From contig JAEYXM010000069.1 in the NCBI GenBank assembly GCA_023428465.1, positions 1 through 6,918 on the forward strand: a stretch of DNA of 6,918 bases, given 5' to 3'. Positions 5,539 through 6,918 of the stretch are shown here, in pieces. Position 1 is the stretch's first letter; every line of letters starts with the position of its first letter. The DNA comes from Actinomycetes bacterium (GTDB lineage Bacteria > Actinomycetota > Actinomycetes > Actinomycetales > Cellulomonadaceae). Below the pieces are notes generated by a model. It saw only the letters and a program-made list of their open reading frames with translations. It searched no databases and was not told the DNA's origin. The position numbers were made by a program, and so were the translations under genes.

Positions 5539-6918
5539 ACCTCATCTGAGAGCGGCGCCGTGGCCGCCGGCGAGCCGGACGTCCGTATCGAGCACGACAC
5601 GATGGGCGAGGTGCGCGTCCCCGCGCACGCGCTGTACCGGGCACAGACGCAGCGGGCCGTGGAGAACTTCCCGATCTCCGGCACGCGCCTGGAGCGCCGG
5701 CACATCGAGGCACTCGCCCGGATCAAGCGGGCGGCCGCGCTCGCCAACGCGCGCCTCGGCGTCCTGCCCGACGACGTCGCCCAGGCCATCGCGGCGGCGG
5801 CGGCCGAGGTCGCGGACGGTGCGCACGACGCGCACTTCCCGGTCGACGTCTACCAGACGGGCTCGGGGACGTCGTCGAACATGAACGCGAACGAGGTGAT
5901 CGCGACGCTCGCCGCGCGCCACCTCGGGCGCGACGTGCACCCGAACGACCACGTCAACGCCTCGCAGTCGTCCAACGACGTCTTCCCGACCTCGGTGCAC
6001 GTCGCGGCGACGGCCGCCGTGGTCGCCGACCTCGTGCCCGCGCTGGTGCACCTCGAGGAGGCGCTGCGCGCCAAGGCGACCGAGCTCGCGCAGGTCGTGA
6101 AGTCGGGCCGCACGCACCTCATGGACGCCACCCCGGTCACGCTGGGCCAGGAGCTCGGCGGGTACGCGGCGGCGGTCGCGTACGGCATCGAGCGCGTGGA
6201 AGCGGCGTTGCCGCGCGCCGCGGAGGTGCCGCTCGGCGGGACGGCCGTCGGCACCGGGATCAACACCCCGGCGGGCTTCGCCGCGACCGTCCTCGACCTG
6301 CTGCGCGAGGACACCGGCCTGCCGCTGCGCGAGGCGCGCGACCACTTCGAGGCGCAGGGCGCGCGCGACGGGCTCGTCGAGCTCTCCGGCGCGCTGCGGA
6401 CGATCGCGGTGAGCCTGACGAAGATCTGCAACGACTTGCGCTGGATGGGCTCGGGCCCCAACACGGGGCTCGCCGAGATCGCGCTGCCCGACCTGCAGCC
6501 GGGCTCGTCCATCATGCCCGGCAAGGTGAACCCGGTGATCCCCGAGGCCGTGCTCATGGTCTGCTCGCGCGTCGTCGGCAACGACGCGACGGTGGCCTGG
6601 GCCGGGGCGAGCGGCTCGTTCGAGCTGAACGTGCAGATCCCGGTCATGGGCCAGGCGCTGCTCGAGTCGATCCGCCTGCTGGCCAACGCGAGCCGGCTGC
6701 TCGCGGACCGGGCGGTGACCGGCATCGTCGCCAACGTCGAGCGGGCGCGCGCCTACGCGGAGTCCTCGCCGTCGATCGTCACCCCGCTGAACCGGGTCAT
6801 CGGCTACGAGGCCGCCGCCAAGGTCGCCAAGCACGCGGTGGCGCGCGGGATCACGGTGCGCGCCGCCGTCGTCGAGCTCGGGTACGTCGAGCGCGGCGAG
6901 GTCACCACCGAGCAGCTC
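5536..6918 (+). CDS. fumC: Class II fumarate hydratase (fumarase C), 3' end cut by window
   Basis: Fumarase C catalyses reversible hydration of fumarate to L-malate in the TCA cycle, as an oxygen-stable, iron-free cytoplasmic homotetramer. 461 residues are present with no stop. The family blocks appear in order: TGSGTSSNMN (108-117), SSNDVFPT (145-152), GRTHLMDATP with His194, and the signature GSSIMPGKVN (323-332). Ser324 in that loop is the expected catalytic base (Ser318 in E. coli FumC), and His194, Lys330 and Asn332 fall at the same six-residue offset from the E. coli enzyme. With E. coli FumC at 467 aa, about a dozen C-terminal residues should lie beyond the window. The signature separates it from aspartase and argininosuccinate lyase only in part, but the whole reads as fumarase. 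ATG at 5536 is the best start: the residues after it (TSSESGAVAAGEP) form a short variable leader before the conserved core, although the ribosome site is weak. Confidence 0.95.
   Translation, partial: MTSSESGAVAAGEPDVRIEHDTMGEVRVPAHALYRAQTQRAVENFPISGTRLERRHIEALARIKRAAALANARLGVLPDDVAQAIAAAAAEVADGAHDAHFPVDVYQTGSGTSSNMNANEVIATLAARHLGRDVHPNDHVNASQSSNDVFPTSVHVAATAAVVADLVPALVHLEEALRAKATELAQVVKSGRTHLMDATPVTLGQELGGYAAAVAYGIERVEAALPRAAEVPLGGTAVGTGINTPAGFAATVLDLLREDTGLPLREARDHFEAQGARDGLVELSGALRTIAVSLTKICNDLRWMGSGPNTGLAEIALPDLQPGSSIMPGKVNPVIPEAVLMVCSRVVGNDATVAWAGASGSFELNVQIPVMGQALLESIRLLANASRLLADRAVTGIVANVERARAYAESSPSIVTPLNRVIGYEAAAKVAKHAVARGITVRAAVVELGYVERGEVTTEQL

Noticed and set aside
4601..5713. 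Upstream extension of the binding-protein frame, which would give a 799-residue protein
   Set aside because: It runs antisense across the carbonic anhydrase gene and shows no domain. The GTG at 4600 starts a proper lipoprotein signal.
5542..6834. 430-residue minus-strand open frame over fumC
   Set aside because: The plus strand encodes fumarase with every family motif; the minus frame is Arg/His/Asp-rich shadow.
1..6918. Mobile elements, CRISPR arrays, tRNA or rRNA genes, prophage or defence genes
   Set aside because: No transposase-like frame, spaced repeats, cloverleaf or rRNA signature was seen; base and codon use look uniform throughout.

Overview
The window is very GC-rich chromosomal DNA with strong G/C preference at third codon positions, GTG starts and GC-rich Shine-Dalgarno sites. 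The proteins look actinobacterial, most like Cellulomonas or a related Micrococcales genus. That placement is inferred from protein style and was not tested by a search.

Layout. The left two thirds (156-4600, minus strand) is one compact four-gene operon for a carbohydrate ABC importer. In transcription order it encodes a lipoprotein substrate-binding protein (3314-4600), a MalF-type permease (2295-3317), a MalG-type permease (1427-2269) and a MsmK/UgpC-type ATPase (156-1400). Gene order and the look of the binding protein resemble the mycobacterial trehalose importer LpqY-SugA-SugB-SugC, so trehalose or a related disaccharide is the best guess for the substrate. A hairpin lies directly after the ATPase stop (134-155). 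Beyond it, at the left edge, is a possible start of another minus-strand gene with a signal-peptide-like N-terminus (1-86).

The 165-base divergent intergenic region (4601-4765) separates this operon from two plus-strand housekeeping genes: a beta-class carbonic anhydrase (4766-5398) and, after a 137-base gap, a class II fumarase, fumC (5536-6918). The fumarase is cut by the right window edge about a dozen residues short of its end.

How the genes work together. The ABC operon is a self-contained uptake system: the lipoprotein captures sugar outside the membrane, the two permeases form the channel, and the ATPase dimer drives it. Its regulator and any sugar-processing hydrolase are not in the window. 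The carbonic anhydrase supplies bicarbonate for carboxylations and fumarase runs the TCA step from fumarate to malate, so those two genes are a plausible central-carbon pair.

I found no mobile element, CRISPR array, tRNA, rRNA or evident new system. The observations worth a second look are small: an octamer shared upstream of both minus-strand starts, the post-operon hairpin, a conserved-looking cysteine pair in the binding protein, a Gln substitution in one permease EAA loop, and an unusual fumC start region.
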